Assembly: GCA_020049245.1 (NCBI GenBank)
Contig: JAIFLB010000080.1
Location: 1-7,412, forward strand
Reading direction: 5' to 3'
DNA length: 7,412 nt
Origin: Betaproteobacteria bacterium
GTDB lineage: Bacteria > Pseudomonadota > Gammaproteobacteria > Burkholderiales > Thiobacillaceae
Position numbers and translations under genes: made by a program
In this document: one piece after another, positions 6,994-7,412 of the stretch
Position numbering within the stretch: the first letter of the stretch is position 1
How the letters are laid out: every line of letters starts with the position of its first letter
Notes under the pieces: model-generated
Databases searched by the model: none
What the model was told of the DNA's origin: nothing
What the model saw: only the letters and a program-made list of their open reading frames with translations

Positions 6994-7412
6994 TCATTTT
7001 TTTGCCCGCGCTGGTTTTTTTGTTGGCTTATCGAAATTCGGCGACAAACGAGCCGAATCAATCTCGACAAGGGGAATCGAGACCATTACTTCATCCACTT
7101 CCAGTTGCAGTACACCGTCCGCCTCACCCCGCAAAATTCCGGTAAAGCGTTTACGGCCGTCCAGCGGCGCGTGCAACTTCACCAAAGCGCGCTCACCAGC
7201 GAATCGAACGAAGTCCGCCGCCTTGACCAAGGGCCGATCCATTCCCGGTGATGACACTTCGAGACGTTCATAATCGACGTTCTCAACCAGAAACATTCGA
7301 GTCAACTGATTGCTGACCCGGACACAATCCTCCACGAGAATGCCTTCCGGCTTATCGATATAGAGGCGCAGCAAGCCCGCACCGGCGCGCTCCAGCGCAA
7401 CCAGTTCATAGC
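6994..7412 (-). CDS. rimP: Ribosome maturation factor RimP, start cut by the window edge
   Basis: RimP binds free 30S subunits and assists late 16S rRNA folding and uptake of S12 and S19. The visible 138 complete codons read YELVALERAGAGLLRLYIDK at the edge, then GILVEDCVRVSNQL and the family signature LEVSSPGMDRPLVKAADFVRF. After these comes the C-terminal SH3-like domain (FTGILRGEADGVLQLEVDEVMVSIPLVEIDSARLSPNF) and a basic tail DKPTKKPARAKK. Compared with E. coli RimP, which has GFELVGIE near residue 20, about 20 N-terminal residues lie outside the window. The apparent TTG start at 7372-7374 is not real, since the frame stays open and homologous to the edge. It heads the nusA-infB unit as in most proteobacteria. 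Confidence 0.96.
   Translation of the reverse strand, partial: YELVALERAGAGLLRLYIDKPEGILVEDCVRVSNQLTRMFLVENVDYERLEVSSPGMDRPLVKAADFVRFAGERALVKLHAPLDGRKRFTGILRGEADGVLQLEVDEVMVSIPLVEIDSARLSPNFDKPTKKPARAKK

Noticed and set aside
6472..7251. Open frame of 259 codons on the plus strand across nusA and rimP
   Set aside because: It spans the border of two conserved genes on the other strand, and its Ser/Arg-rich product matches nothing I recognise; it is a coding shadow.
1..7412. A hidden mobile element, CRISPR array, toxin-antitoxin pair or other accessory system
   Set aside because: All but short spacers are filled by seven conserved genes in their usual order with intact frames; no repeats, integration scars or compositional break were seen.

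Overview
This window is a conserved translation and RNA-metabolism operon, read entirely on the minus strand. In transcription order, from the right edge to the left edge, it holds rimP (start missing), nusA, infB, rbfA, truB, rpsO and pnp (C-terminal part missing). No mobile element, tRNA, rRNA, CRISPR array or foreign-looking block was seen. Coding density is very high, and the longest gap between genes is 117 bases (infB-rbfA).

The protein sequences look proteobacterial, most likely betaproteobacterial. The IF2 N-terminal block (KITLTRKQSSEI... then VEVRKKRVLVKR) and the NusA stretch FGRIGAQAAKQVILQKIRDA are the beta-type forms as I remember them. The uninterrupted order through rpsO and pnp and the moderately high GC would fit something like Nitrosomonadales, but the family is a guess made without a database search.

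Region by region: 6994-7412 is rimP (30S maturation). 5469-6950 is nusA (transcription elongation, termination and antitermination). 2633-5458 is infB (initiation factor IF2), starting 10 bases after the nusA stop. 2516-2632 is a spacer with a strong intrinsic terminator hairpin just after infB. 2123-2515 is rbfA (cold-shock 30S maturation factor), and its end overlaps the start of truB (1222-2148, tRNA pseudouridine-55 synthase). 1147-1221 carries a good sigma70-type promoter for rpsO (877-1146, ribosomal protein S15). 795-876 is a short leader with a GC-rich hairpin before pnp (1-794, polynucleotide phosphorylase), which starts with GTG.

The genes share one theme. RimP, RbfA and S15 build the 30S subunit, IF2 starts translation on it, TruB modifies tRNA, NusA couples transcription to these steps and PNPase degrades RNA. 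The sequence also suggests that the operon is divided into expression units: a rimP-nusA-infB unit ended in part by the terminator after infB, an rbfA-truB unit reached by read-through or a weak promoter, and an rpsO-pnp unit with its own promoter. No undescribed biological system was found; the findings are regulatory details of a familiar operon.
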